Assembly (NCBI RefSeq): GCF_014698825.1
Contig: NZ_JACJTT010000001.1
Span: 412,931 to 476,930, forward strand
DNA length: 64,000 bases
DNA from: Richelia sinica FACHB-800
GTDB lineage: Bacteria; Cyanobacteriota; Cyanobacteriia; Cyanobacteriales; Nostocaceae
Direction of reading: 5' to 3'
The position numbers and the translations under genes are program-made. This document shows, in pieces, positions 17,033 to 26,817 of the stretch; position 1 is the stretch's first letter; each line of letters opens with the position of its first letter. A model generated the notes under the pieces. It searched no databases. It was not told the origin of the DNA and was given only the letters and a program-made list of their open reading frames with translations.

Positions 17033-18718
17033 ATGAAAATTGCTCACAAATTAGTTGGAAGTTTTATTGGTGTTTCTTTATTAACATTTGTAGTGGGTGC
17101 AGTAGCGATCGCCCAAAGCCAAAAAATGGCTAAAGCATTAGCAGTCCTAGAAGCTAAACATGTCGCGCAAATGCTAGCTACATCAATTTCTGAGGATTTG
17201 TATGGTGAAGATTTATCACCAGAGGTAGCAGCAGAGAGTTTACAATCCTATGTCACATTACTTCATCAAAAACAGAATCGCGATAGCGTGGTAGTAAATT
17301 TGCAAAAAAAAATCTTAGCAAATCCACATCCACAAGATATCGGTACAGTTTTCGACGATGATCAAGGACAGGAAGTCAATCAGACCTTGCAAGATGGGAA
17401 AGTGAGAACCTTTTTAACACAAGAATCTCATCATTTGCCAATTGCAAAAATGATTGTGGTTCCTTTGTATAAAGATGCAAACACTATAGGCGGGGCAGTA
17501 ATTCTCGAATATTCGTCAATGTATAACGAAGCGATTTCCTTTGCTAGACCAACAATTGTAATTATTGGTATTACTAGTTTAGGCTGTGTGACTTTGGCTT
17601 TATTCTTTGGTTTCAGAATTGCCAGTCATATTAATAAACCTCTAAAATTAGCAACAAGTGTTGCCCAACAAGTTACCCAATCTTCCAACTTTGATTTGCA
17701 AGTGCCAGTTATCAGTCAAGATGAAACAGGTATTTTAGGAACAGCACTAAATCATTTAATTCAAAAAGTAAAAGAACTGCTATTAGAAAAGGAACAGCAC
17801 AGCCAAGAAATTCAGCAGACCCTAGAACAATTACACAAAGCCCAACTGCAACTTGTGCAAACAGAAAAAATGTCGAGTTTAGGGCAATTAATAGCAGGAA
17901 TTGCCCACGAAATCAACAACCCTGTAAACTTCATTTATGGCAACATCGCGCACATTGATAACTATAGTCAAAACTTATTAAAGCTTGTTGCGGCTTATCA
18001 ATATCATTATCCAGAGACACCGGAAAAAATTCAAATCATTTTGGATGAAATGGAACTTGACTTCATCCAAGAAGATTTACCTAAATTACTCCAGTCTATG
18101 GAAATTGGAACTGAGAGAATTAGACAAATAGTTTTATCTTTACGTAACTTTTCTCGACTAGATGAATCTGAATTTAAATATGTTGATATCCATGAAGGAA
18201 TAGAAAATACTCTATTAATTTTGCAACATCGTCTCAAAACCAAACCAGATAGTCCAGGCATTCAAATAATCAAAGAATATGCGAAATTACCATTGATAGA
18301 ATGCTACGCAGGGCAACTCAACCAAGTATTTATGAATTTACTGACAAATGCTATCGATGCAGTAGATGAATTACTAATACAACAGAAAAAAGATAGCTTG
18401 CTTCAGCAGCAAGGACTGATTTATATTTCTACTCAACTAATTACTGATCATCTTGTACAAATTACCATTACTGACAACGGATTAGGCATACCGGAAACGG
18501 CGCGATCGCGCATTTTTGACCCATTTTTTACTACCAAACCTGTCGGCAAAGGCACAGGGCTAGGTCTATCTATTAGTTACAATATTATTGTTGAAAAACA
18601 CCATGGCAAAATGTGGTGTGATTCCCAGTTGGGAGAGGGGACTAAATTTGTGATTCAAGTCCCCATTAGTCGCCATAAACAAAAAATGCCTATAGATAGT
18701 ATCGCACTGTCGTTATAA
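17033..18718 (+). CDS. Membrane sensor histidine kinase
   Basis: A 561-residue kinase. Helix 1 (about 7-28, [19 protein letters not shown]) and helix 2 (about 173-195, [20 protein letters not shown]) enclose a periplasmic sensor domain. A HAMP region ([15 protein letters not shown]...[14 protein letters not shown]) and a coiled coil follow. The H-box is [18 protein letters not shown] with the phospho-acceptor His near 292. The N-box is [17 protein letters not shown] and G-boxes are DNGLGIPE and [11 protein letters not shown]. The transmitter is of the HEINNP type (NtrB-like group) and closely resembles the one at 54435-56177. No response regulator is adjacent. I took ATG at 17033 over a TTG seven codons upstream. 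Confidence 0.93.
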   Translation: MKIAHKLVGSFIGVSLLTFVVGAVAIAQSQKMAKALAVLEAKHVAQMLATSISEDLYGEDLSPEVAAESLQSYVTLLHQKQNRDSVVVNLQKKILANPHPQDIGTVFDDDQGQEVNQTLQDGKVRTFLTQESHHLPIAKMIVVPLYKDANTIGGAVILEYSSMYNEAISFARPTIVIIGITSLGCVTLALFFGFRIASHINKPLKLATSVAQQVTQSSNFDLQVPVISQDETGILGTALNHLIQKVKELLLEKEQHSQEIQQTLEQLHKAQLQLVQTEKMSSLGQLIAGIAHEINNPVNFIYGNIAHIDNYSQNLLKLVAAYQYHYPETPEKIQIILDEMELDFIQEDLPKLLQSMEIGTERIRQIVLSLRNFSRLDESEFKYVDIHEGIENTLLILQHRLKTKPDSPGIQIIKEYAKLPLIECYAGQLNQVFMNLLTNAIDAVDELLIQQKKDSLLQQQGLIYISTQLITDHLVQITITDNGLGIPETARSRIFDPFFTTKPVGKGTGLGLSISYNIIVEKHHGKMWCDSQLGEGTKFVIQVPISRHKQKMPIDSIALSL

Positions 18719-20525
18719 CTCGACTTCTCTTCGCACGTAGGGCATTTTTGAGAAAGAAAGTGGTTTGGTTATGTAAAATCCCATCCCACCAATTACGTGT
18801 GACAAAAGCAGGAATAATAATTGTGGTGAAAACCTCCGGATAACGTTGTTCAAATTGGCGGACAAACTCCACAATAGGAGTAATGACAGACCGATAAGGT
18901 GACTCGATAATTTCTAGGGGAATATCTGATTCTAAATTACGCCATTTAGCTTGCAGTTTTTCCCGATCTGTGGAACCAATATCAACATGAATGGCTACGA
19001 TTTCATCTGCTACTGTCCGGGCATATTCTAATGCTTCTACTGTTCCTCGATTCAATTGTCCAACAATGACAACCGCAGGATGAGTTACTTTTTCTGGTTT
19101 TGGTCGAGGAATATAACTGCGTGGTGCCAGTCCTTGAATACTCAGTCGTTCAGCTACATATTGATAATGTCGATTAATAGCTAAAAACAGACTGACTAAA
19201 ATGGGAATAGCCACCACCACTAACCAAGCACCCAAGAGAAACTTGGTAAAAACTATTACACCCAAAACCACAGCCGTGGCGATCGCACCTAAACCATTCA
19301 TCACCGCGCTGGAATGCCAACCACTCGTTTGCCCTTGAAACCAATGACGTACCATTCCTGCTTGAGACAGGGTAAAGGAAGTGAACACCCCAACTGCATA
19401 GAGGGGAATAACAGCGCTGACTTGTCCTTTAAAAATAATGACAAGAATGGCAGCGCAAAGACTGAGGAGAATGATACCGTTAGAGTAAACCAAGCGATCG
19501 CCTAACAGAGCTAGTTGCCGCGGTAAAAAACCATCTCTAGCCAGGAAGTAACACAGTCTGGGAAAATCTGCATAACTGGTATTAGCTGCCAATAACAAGA
19601 TTAACAACGTCACCATTTGCAGAAAAAAGTACAACGGCCCACCCCCAAAAATTTGCCGCCCCAGGAGTGAAACCACCGTTTGTCCTTCTTCAGGCACAAT
19701 GTGATAAATATTTGCTAAACAAGTAATGCCCACAAACATTAATCCCAACAGCCCACCCAAATACAACAAAGTCAAACGGGCGTTTTGCCATTCTGGTGGT
19801 TTAAAAGCCAAAACTCCATCGGAAATAGCTTCCACACCTGTCAAAGCCGTACATCCTGCTGAGAAGGCACGCAAAATGAAAAATAAACTCAATCCTTCTT
19901 TCACAGACAATGCAGGATATGCAGTCACAGCTTGACCAGTAGTGAATTTAAATAAACCTACCAAAATCAATAAAAACACGCTGGCAATAAAACTATAGGT
20001 AGGAATCATAAAAATATTTCCTGATTCCTTCACCCCCCGGAGATTAGCCAGCATCAACAAGAAGATGAAAACTAAACACAGTAAAACCGTGTGAGATTGT
20101 AGTGACGGAATCGCTGAAGTTAAAGCCGCCGTACCCGCAGATATACTGACCGTTACTGTCAATATATAGTCAATCATCAGCGACCCACCAGCCACCAATC
20201 CAGGATAAAGCCCCAGATTTTCCCTCGCCACAATGTAAGAACCACCACCTTGAGGATAGGCGCGAATCGTCTGACGGTAGGAAAGGACAACAATTCCCAG
20301 CAGTACAATAATGGCTACAGCTATGGGCAGAGATAAACCCAAAGCGCTACTGCCAGCAGCCACTAAGATTAACAAAATTTCTTCTGTTGCATAAGCCACA
20401 GAAGACAAAGCATCAGAAGAAAGCACTGCCAAAGCTGCGGCATTAGTCAATCGCTCTTCACTGTGTGCGCTTGTAGGTAGGGATTTGCCGAGTAAAACTT
20501 GTTTAATTTGAGTGTAGAGGGACAT
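18690..20525 (-). CDS. APC-superfamily transporter, KimA-like potassium importer
   Basis: A 611-residue protein with about 12 membrane helices and a soluble C-terminal domain. The N-terminus SDALSSVAYATEEILLILVAAG and RAYPQGGGSYIVARENLG are characteristic of the KimA (YdaO) group of potassium importers. Residues after about 480 (VVIVGQLNRGTVEALEYART...VAIHVDIG) form a USP-like cytosolic domain, as in KimA. Bacillus KimA is a proton-potassium symporter of about 607 residues that c-di-AMP inhibits; control by c-di-AMP here is inferred. The 3' end overlaps the convergent kinase gene by 29 bases. Confidence 0.88.
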   Translation of the reverse strand: MSLYTQIKQVLLGKSLPTSAHSEERLTNAAALAVLSSDALSSVAYATEEILLILVAAGSSALGLSLPIAVAIIVLLGIVVLSYRQTIRAYPQGGGSYIVARENLGLYPGLVAGGSLMIDYILTVTVSISAGTAALTSAIPSLQSHTVLLCLVFIFLLMLANLRGVKESGNIFMIPTYSFIASVFLLILVGLFKFTTGQAVTAYPALSVKEGLSLFFILRAFSAGCTALTGVEAISDGVLAFKPPEWQNARLTLLYLGGLLGLMFVGITCLANIYHIVPEEGQTVVSLLGRQIFGGGPLYFFLQMVTLLILLLAANTSYADFPRLCYFLARDGFLPRQLALLGDRLVYSNGIILLSLCAAILVIIFKGQVSAVIPLYAVGVFTSFTLSQAGMVRHWFQGQTSGWHSSAVMNGLGAIATAVVLGVIVFTKFLLGAWLVVVAIPILVSLFLAINRHYQYVAERLSIQGLAPRSYIPRPKPEKVTHPAVVIVGQLNRGTVEALEYARTVADEIVAIHVDIGSTDREKLQAKWRNLESDIPLEIIESPYRSVITPIVEFVRQFEQRYPEVFTTIIIPAFVTRNWWDGILHNQTTFFLKNALRAKRSRVITTVRYYL

Positions 20526-20678
20526 ATAAAGTCCACTAGCAAACGTGTAAATACCCTTTGAGTGAGTGATTAACTCAATGATGAACCCAAGGATTACAGC
20601 AATTTTGGCAGATCCTACACAGGTTGATTATTAATTTTTCTGCCTGAACAATTTCCACTTATCACCACCTAACGCAAC

Positions 20679-21935
20679 CTATGATTGTGGCGTAACCGTT
20701 TCCAACCACATTTCTTCATCACCAGCCAACAACTTCTGTGCTGCTTCCACCATCGATGCAGCTATTTCCTGCAAATCTTGCCGATTATCTAGATAAGTTT
20801 TCAATGCTTCCATGGGGTCAATACTGTTACTAGCACTCAGTTCCGGAATTCTGGGTTTAGCTAACTGACTAACCAACTCTGGTTGAATGGTATAGGTGTG
20901 AGCCGTGCTTAAAGCTTGGTGCAGGGAGGAATTATCAATTAAATCTAACTGTTCAGAACGAATTTTATAAATTAGTCGCACCACAGCATTTTCAATGTCA
21001 TGCTTACCTATTGCTTTCAGTAGCACCCCTTGCGGCTCATCTGCCTTGGATAAATCTACCTCAATGGTGCGAAATACCCGCACAGGCAAAGGACAAAACT
21101 CCCAATTCACCTGTCCCCGTTCCAACTCCACCATCACATAACCCTTATCTTCCTTCTCTTCGCTAAAATCTACCCGTTCAATACTGCCTGGATAAATTAC
21201 AGGTGGGTGATTGGATTTATTGAGATTTTGGTGACGATGAACATGTCCCAAAGCCACATAGTCAAAACAAGGACGGGTCAGCAACGATAAAGGTAAAGTA
21301 AAGCCTTTACCTACAGCTAACAACCTTTCTGCTCCCAAGGTGGCATTATCAGCCATCAGGTGAGCTAACAACACCGTTGGTACATCAGGGTCAAGGCGGC
21401 GAATTTCAGCTTCTAAAACTACCTGTAACCGCTCTGCTAACAGATGATTGACTTCAGCCAAAGATAAACCCTCCGTTTCTTGGCGTGTCATCAATGTAGA
21501 GCGTGTTAGCCAAGGGAGAGTAATTACTTGTACCATACCATTGCGGGTTTGAATCCTGTGGGTAGTCAAGGTATCACCCACCACAAATCCTGGTACGCCC
21601 AAAGTCCGATAAATATTTAAACTTGCACCTCCCAATCCTTGGGAATGTTGGTCATGGTTTCCCACTAACAACACGGTGGGAATATCTGCATCAACCAAAC
21701 GGCGAAATTGACTGGCAAAGGCTTCTTGGACATAGGGGGCTGGTGTGGCATCTGGAAAAGCATCACCGCCAAATATCACTAAGTCCACATTATCTGTTAA
21801 GGCTCGGTCAATACACAAAGATAATGTATTGACAAAATCCTCTAATCGTGTATTCAATCCAGTGGTGGGATTAATCCGTCCGTGGGAAAAGCCACTTCCC
21901 ATGTGGATATCTGAAAGGTGGAGTATTTTAATCAT
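20679..21935 (-). CDS. sbcD: SbcD/Mre11-type DNA repair exonuclease subunit
   Basis: A 418-residue metallophosphoesterase. Phosphodiesterase motifs run in order: LHLSDIHMGSG (about 4-14), VIFGGDAFPD (about 53-62), LVGNHDQHS (about 96-104), VLLAHLMAD (about 197) and ALGHVHRHQ (about 236-244). These bind two Mn ions. SbcD with SbcC opens hairpins and trims DNA ends; sbcC is not in the window. The cap domain after about 300 is present. The ATG gives the normal MIKILHLSDIH start. Confidence 0.92.
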   Translation of the reverse strand: MIKILHLSDIHMGSGFSHGRINPTTGLNTRLEDFVNTLSLCIDRALTDNVDLVIFGGDAFPDATPAPYVQEAFASQFRRLVDADIPTVLLVGNHDQHSQGLGGASLNIYRTLGVPGFVVGDTLTTHRIQTRNGMVQVITLPWLTRSTLMTRQETEGLSLAEVNHLLAERLQVVLEAEIRRLDPDVPTVLLAHLMADNATLGAERLLAVGKGFTLPLSLLTRPCFDYVALGHVHRHQNLNKSNHPPVIYPGSIERVDFSEEKEDKGYVMVELERGQVNWEFCPLPVRVFRTIEVDLSKADEPQGVLLKAIGKHDIENAVVRLIYKIRSEQLDLIDNSSLHQALSTAHTYTIQPELVSQLAKPRIPELSASNSIDPMEALKTYLDNRQDLQEIAASMVEAAQKLLAGDEEMWLETVTPQS

Positions 21936-22029
21936 ATGGAGTGATTAATGATTTAGTCATTAGTCACTAGCTTAAATCAGGAATTAGTGAGATTGTTGAC
22001 TCTAGGGGGTTTCCAGGAAATAAATGACT

Positions 22030-22162
22030 CAATTGATGACATTGTAGGGGCGGGTTTACAAATATCCTTCTTCATCAACCAAGATCCAATTGATGACATT
22101 GTAGGGGCGGGTTCACAAATATCCTCATTCATCAACCAATATCCAAATAAACCCGCCCCTAC
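22030..22162. repeat. 57-base tandem repeat with inverted GTAGGGGCGGGTTT ends
   Basis: Two 57-base units (22030-22086 and 22087-22143) are nearly identical. Each holds GTAGGGGCGGGTTYAC. An inverted AAACCCGCCCCTAC follows at 22149-22162 and can pair with either copy. It fills the space between sbcD and cysH and ends 14 bases from the cysH stop codon. The GTAGGGGCGGGTTT palindrome is a common dispersed element in filamentous cyanobacteria. Confidence 0.85.
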
Positions 22163-22175
22163 TAAAGGTGCAAAC

Positions 22176-22880
22176 TTAAATGTGAATACCACACTCAGTC
22201 TTACCAGTTCCCCGCCAACGACCAGCGCGTTCATCTTCACCTTCACCTACTTTGGTGGTGATGGGTTCATCGCCAATGCTGGGATAGCCTTGGTCATGAA
22301 GAGGATTGTAAATTACCTTATGTTCAGCTACATAAGCCCAAGAATCTTTGCGAGTCCAGGCAGCAAGAGGATTAACTTTTAACCGCCCTTTATTATCTAG
22401 TTCAAATACAGGCATGTTGGCACGGGTGACGGCTTGGTCACGACGACGGCCTGTAATCCAAGCGACTGTGTTGAGTTCGTCTAGACCTCGTTGCAGAGGT
22501 TCAATTTTTGTAACGTCGTGGAATTTGAGAATATCTGTATCCCAGAGGGCTTCACCATATTTGGCGGTGAATTCTTCACGGGTGTTTACATCTGGAGTTT
22601 TGTAAGTTTTTAAATCTAAGTTATAAATTTCCTTGGCTTTAGCAACGAGTTCCAAGGTTTCGCGGAAGTGGAAAAGAGTGTCGAGGAAGATGACAGGAAC
22701 TGAATGCTGGAGTTCAGAGTAGAGAATGTTGGTAATTACCAAATCATCAACGTTAAAGGCGCTAGTTTGTACAAATCCTGTGGGAATATTCTCGATAGAC
22801 CAGGCTAAGATTTCTTTGGGAGTAGCGGTTTCAAATTGCTGATTTAATTTGTCTAGGTCAAAGGTGGTGGCAGCTGTCAT
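22176..22880 (-). CDS. cysH: Phosphoadenylyl-sulfate (PAPS) reductase
   Basis: A 234-residue assimilatory sulfate-reduction enzyme making sulfite from PAPS with thioredoxin. Visible are VIFLDTLFHFRETLELV (about 63-79), the substrate-binding WITGRRRDQA (about 141-150), NPLAAWTRKDSWAYV (about 170-184) and the C-terminal catalytic TECGIH. The paired CC and CxxC cysteines that carry a 4Fe-4S cluster in APS-specific homologues are absent, so PAPS is the likely substrate. Its start is ATG at 22880. Its 3' end lies beside the tandem repeat. Confidence 0.93.
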   Translation of the reverse strand: MTAATTFDLDKLNQQFETATPKEILAWSIENIPTGFVQTSAFNVDDLVITNILYSELQHSVPVIFLDTLFHFRETLELVAKAKEIYNLDLKTYKTPDVNTREEFTAKYGEALWDTDILKFHDVTKIEPLQRGLDELNTVAWITGRRRDQAVTRANMPVFELDNKGRLKVNPLAAWTRKDSWAYVAEHKVIYNPLHDQGYPSIGDEPITTKVGEGEDERAGRWRGTGKTECGIHI

Positions 22881-23065
22881 GATATTTGAGACGGAGATGT
22901 GTTTATTACTTAATAAAAGTTAAGTTTACCTGATGAAGGTACACACCCCCGTAGGCAAATGGGTAATTAATAGGTGTGGTTATCACTACTAACAGCAGAT
23001 TGCTAGCAGATGGGGAAAGAATCTCCCGTGAAAATATCGGGAGAATAGACATCAAAAAATTCTGT

Positions 23066-24001
23066 TTAGACAGATTTTAAAATTTCGTCATCTACAGAGA
23101 AATCAATTTCGGCTTTATCTCTGCCAGATAAGAAATAATCAGTTTCTAAAGAGTCTTGTAAGCCAGAGATTAAATCATAGGCAGGCTGCCAGTTTAATTC
23201 TGTGATGGCTTTGTTGACAGAGGCAAAGAAGTGTTGAACGCGCATTGGGAAGGCTTTGCGTTTGCCAAAGTCAAACTTTTTGGGGTCATAATGTACGATT
23301 TTCACATCATCAATAGACTTGCCAGCAGCTACAGCACAGGCACGAGCTAAACCATCAAAAGTGACGAAGCGATCGCCAGAAATATTATAAATCTGCTTGA
23401 TGGCTTTGTCGTTACCCACCACTTGGGTCATGGCTTGCGCTAAGTCCTTCACATGGCCTAGCTGGGTAATGTGCATTCCATTGCCAGGGATGGGGATGGG
23501 GCGATCGCGAACAATTCTATCAAAGAACCAACTTTCTAAATCGTTATAGTTTTTTGGCCCATAGATATAAGTGGGACGAATGGAAGTAAAAGGCAAATCC
23601 AATTGCTCTAGATAGGCCTCTGTTTCATACTTACCCTTGTGCCGACTCTTCGGATCGACTGCATCCCCTTCTACATGGGGTAACTGGTCAGATTTGAGGT
23701 ACACACCAGCAGAACTCATATACACGAAATGTTGCACCCTGCCTTGGAAAATTTCCGCCACAGGTTGGGTATCAGTGAGTTCTCGACCATTATTGTCGAA
23801 AATGACATCAAAGTTTTCTTGTGCTAACTTTTCTTTAAGCTGGGTGGGGTCAGTGCGATCGCCTATAATTTGTCCTACTCCCTGTAATGGCACAGGACGA
23901 TTACCCCGATTAAACAAAACCACCTCATGTCCAGCTTCTACCAGTAACTGAGTCAGGTAGACACCAATGAATCGAGTTCCACCAATAATCAAAATCCGCA
24001 T
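23066..24001 (-). CDS. CSP41-like NAD-dependent epimerase/dehydratase family protein
   Basis: A 311-residue extended short-chain dehydrogenase-fold protein. The nucleotide motif is MRILIIGGTRFIG at the N-terminus. VYMSSAGVYLKSDQLPH and IRPTYIYGPKNYND follow, and the usual YxxxK is replaced by KGKYETEAYLEQ, with Tyr-x3-Ala instead of Tyr-x3-Lys. This pattern fits the CSP41a/b group, chloroplast RNA-binding proteins of cyanobacterial origin, better than a true epimerase. An RNA role in this organism is inference. I took ATG at 24001 (MRILIIGG) over a start six codons upstream. Confidence 0.87.
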   Translation of the reverse strand: MRILIIGGTRFIGVYLTQLLVEAGHEVVLFNRGNRPVPLQGVGQIIGDRTDPTQLKEKLAQENFDVIFDNNGRELTDTQPVAEIFQGRVQHFVYMSSAGVYLKSDQLPHVEGDAVDPKSRHKGKYETEAYLEQLDLPFTSIRPTYIYGPKNYNDLESWFFDRIVRDRPIPIPGNGMHITQLGHVKDLAQAMTQVVGNDKAIKQIYNISGDRFVTFDGLARACAVAAGKSIDDVKIVHYDPKKFDFGKRKAFPMRVQHFFASVNKAITELNWQPAYDLISGLQDSLETDYFLSGRDKAEIDFSVDDEILKSV

Positions 24002-24344
24002 AAAATTCCCATTTCTCAATCAATTGTGGTTGGTAAAATCATCCTTGTCTTTGAGGTTATCAGGTTGCCGTCTCCCTCTTGCCATTTTGGAGTAGGAGAT
24101 TTTCAGCTTGAGATTGGGAACTCCAGATTTTGTTGGTTGTGACTCCATCTGTACTCATCCAACCTCGATAGAAATCACTATCAACTGCCACCAACATAAA
24201 ACACATATGCAACCAACCAAATTTGTCATCTTGACTATGCCTGACTGTCTATCTCTCTCTACCAGCTAGCTACCACATCATTCGGAACCTGTATCGACTA
24301 GATTACGTCTTCCGGTCAATCCAGGGTCATGTCCACTTCGCACA
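24002..24344. other. Intergenic region between divergent genes
   Basis: About 340 bases between the CSP41-like gene and the exopolysaccharide cassette. It must hold both promoters. I see no clear operator, hairpin or small gene. Confidence 0.5.
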
Positions 24345-25559
24345 ATGGGACATTTTTCAGTTAATCTGAAAAATCGCCTACGTAGTTTTCACCCATTCAA
24401 GTTAACTGTGCCTTTGAAATATGCTCTGGTTCATGAGTGGCTGACCCCTAAAGCCACAGGCGGTTCAGAACTAGTTGTGCGGGAGATTTTAAATCAAATT
24501 GATGCTGATTTGTATGCCCTCATCGATTTTGAATCAAGTAATCCCGACAATTATCTATACAAGCGCCAAATTGGCACAACCTTTCTGCAAAATTTCCCAC
24601 TGGCTCGTAATGGTGTACAAAAGTATTTACCCTTGCTACCCTTAGCCATTGAACAATTAGACCTACGCCAATATGACGTAATTCTTTCTTCATCCCATGC
24701 AGTTGCCAAAGGAGTTTTGACCACTCCCAATCAATTACATATTTGCTACTGTCATAGTCCTATGCGTTATGCTTGGGATTTAACCTTTGATTATCTCAAC
24801 AACAGCAAAGTCGGAAATGGTTGGCTAGGATGGTTCACACGCTACTTATTACATCATTTACGGCAATGGGATGTAATTAGTTCCCACCGTGTTGACTACT
24901 TTATCGCCAACTCCCAACATACTGCGCGAAGAATTTGGCGTTGCTATCGGCGAGAAGCTCAGGTCATTTATCCACCGGTCAATGTTGCGGAATGCCCCTT
25001 TTTAAGAGAAAAAGAGGATTTTTATTTGATCGTCTCCCGATTAGTAAGTTACAAACAAGTATCATTGATTGTTCAAGCTTTTAATGAACTCCAACGACCA
25101 TTGGTCATTATTGGCACAGGGCCAGAAATGCCCTATATACGGCAAATTGCCCAACCAAATATCCAAATATTGGGATGGCAACCCAATGATGTAGTTCAAA
25201 AATACATGGCTAGGGCCAAAGCTTTTGTATACGCAGCTTGCGAAGACTTTGGCATCGCCTTGGTAGAAGCACAAGCTTGTGGTACACCAGTTATTGCCTA
25301 TGGCGCTGGTGGTGCTTTAGAAACTGTTAAAGATATCCGCAATTGTACAGATACAGGCACAGGCATATTTTTCCCAGAGCAAACAGCAGCAGCTTTAGTC
25401 ACGGCCGTAGAAAAATTTGAAGCCTATCAGGATTTATTTAATCATGACCAGATCAAAGAACACGCCTATCAGTTTTCTACATCAGTATTTCAACAAAAAT
25501 ATCTGTCCTTTGTGGAGCAGTGTGTAGTAAACAAGACCATCTCTAGCCAGAAGGTTTAA
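24345..25559 (+). CDS. GT4 family glycosyltransferase of an exopolysaccharide cassette
   Basis: A 404-residue GT4 enzyme. The N-terminal domain has YALVHEWLTPKATGGSELVV (about 26-45) and HICYCHSPMRYAWDL (about 129-143). The second domain starts at FYLIVSRLVSYKQVSLIVQAF and holds CEDFGIALVEAQACGTPVIA with the E-x7-E site. HEWLTP...GGSE and CHSPMRY are typical of mannosyl/fucosyl-type GT4 enzymes in capsule clusters. The donor is likely GDP-mannose or GDP-fucose in view of gmd and fcl downstream, but that is inference. The start ATG at 24345 gives about 25 extra residues before the fold; a later start is possible. Confidence 0.87.
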   Translation: MGHFSVNLKNRLRSFHPFKLTVPLKYALVHEWLTPKATGGSELVVREILNQIDADLYALIDFESSNPDNYLYKRQIGTTFLQNFPLARNGVQKYLPLLPLAIEQLDLRQYDVILSSSHAVAKGVLTTPNQLHICYCHSPMRYAWDLTFDYLNNSKVGNGWLGWFTRYLLHHLRQWDVISSHRVDYFIANSQHTARRIWRCYRREAQVIYPPVNVAECPFLREKEDFYLIVSRLVSYKQVSLIVQAFNELQRPLVIIGTGPEMPYIRQIAQPNIQILGWQPNDVVQKYMARAKAFVYAACEDFGIALVEAQACGTPVIAYGAGGALETVKDIRNCTDTGTGIFFPEQTAAALVTAVEKFEAYQDLFNHDQIKEHAYQFSTSVFQQKYLSFVEQCVVNKTISSQKV

Positions 25560-25659
25560 ATTTTTGTATTTGTTTTCAAGTTTTGGGAAAATTTACCCCA
25601 GAATTACCGCGTTTTAGCTTTAAGATTGGGACTATGTGTGGTGTGGATTATTAAGGAGT

Positions 25660-26421
25660 ATGATGACTGCCCAGAGCTCACTCCTCTCCGGCAAGCGATA
25701 TCCACGACGGGATGGCAGTACGTCTACACGTACTCTACCAAAACGTGGACAAAAAATAAAACCGCCCAAGATTAAACTTAAAAGTTTGTCTTTACAGGGT
25801 TTACACGGAGAGTTTGCCAAACGGATATTCGATATAGTTTTTTCTCTGTCTGTATTAATCTTGTTTTCACCTCTCTACATCATCCTGGCTTTGTTGATTG
25901 CGGCCAGTTCTGAAGGACCAATTTTTTATGTCCAAGAAAGAGTAGGGAAAAACTATCGTAGCTTTAATTGTATTAAGTTTCGCACTATGGTGCTCAACGC
26001 GGATGAAATTCTCTTCCAAATGCTGGAAACTAATCCAGATATGCGCCAGGAATTTGAAAACAATTTTAAGCTCAAAAAAGACCCTAGAATTACCAGAATT
26101 GGGCATTTCTTACGCATTACCAGCTTGGATGAATTCCCCCAATTTTGGAATGTTTTAAAAGGGGATATGAGTGTGGTGGGACCAAGACCATTAGTGGTAG
26201 AAGAACTACCAAAATATGGTGACCATATAGATCAGGTTTTGACAATCAAACCTGGAATTACTGGATTATGGCAAGTGTCTGGACGCAATGATATCCCCTA
26301 CCCTCGACGAGTCCAGATTGACTTACATTATGTAAAATTCAGGAACTTTTGGCTGGATTTATGGATCATCTTGAAAACAATTGATGTGGTCATTATGCCC
26401 AAAAATAACGGAGCCTATTAG
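25660..26421 (+). CDS. Polyprenyl-phosphate sugar phosphotransferase (initiating)
   Basis: A 253-residue bacterial sugar transferase of the WbaP/PglC type. One hydrophobic segment (FAKRIFDIVFSLSVLILFSP and on, about 54-85) is followed by the catalytic domain: FYVQERVG, CIKFRTMV, SLDEFPQFWNVLKGDMSVVG, GPRPLV and KPGITGLWQVSGRND. It moves a sugar-1-phosphate onto undecaprenyl phosphate to start a repeat unit. The extra N-terminal membrane helices of long homologues such as WbaP are missing. AAGGAG at 25653-25658 precedes two adjacent ATGs (25660, 25663); the second has the better spacing. It follows the GT4 gene by 100 bases. Confidence 0.9.
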   Translation: MMTAQSSLLSGKRYPRRDGSTSTRTLPKRGQKIKPPKIKLKSLSLQGLHGEFAKRIFDIVFSLSVLILFSPLYIILALLIAASSEGPIFYVQERVGKNYRSFNCIKFRTMVLNADEILFQMLETNPDMRQEFENNFKLKKDPRITRIGHFLRITSLDEFPQFWNVLKGDMSVVGPRPLVVEELPKYGDHIDQVLTIKPGITGLWQVSGRNDIPYPRRVQIDLHYVKFRNFWLDLWIILKTIDVVIMPKNNGAY

Positions 26422-26817
26422 AACAATATCTGTCAATGTACTTCTGTGGGGTAAATTTTGCCCCCAGATGCTATTATCCATATTGGATAAAAAAGGACAT
26501 CGAATACTTAAATTTTTGATATTTTTTGAGAAAAAACTTTAAGAAAAAAATAAATATATTGAGCCGTAATATCACTAATAAATATCTGATCTGCACAATT
26601 TATCGCCAATCTCCATGATTTTGAGAAGTTTGGCTCAATAAATCCCAGGTTTCCAACTTGTTAAAAAAATCTTAATTAAGTATATTTGTTGACGACCAAG
26701 TTTTAATGGCAGATACTAGCCGCAGTAATCACAAAAAAACTCTTGTAGCATTTAAGTGCTATTGAATAGCATATTGTTTATCCGCGTTTGAATTGCAAGC
26801 ACAAGGAATTATCGGGC
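26422..26817. other. Intergenic region upstream of gmd
   Basis: About 396 bases, AT-rich, no gene seen. A weak hairpin TGGGG-taaattttg-CCCCCA lies near 26448-26468 without a U-tract. The rest probably holds the promoter for the GDP-fucose genes. Confidence 0.5.
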
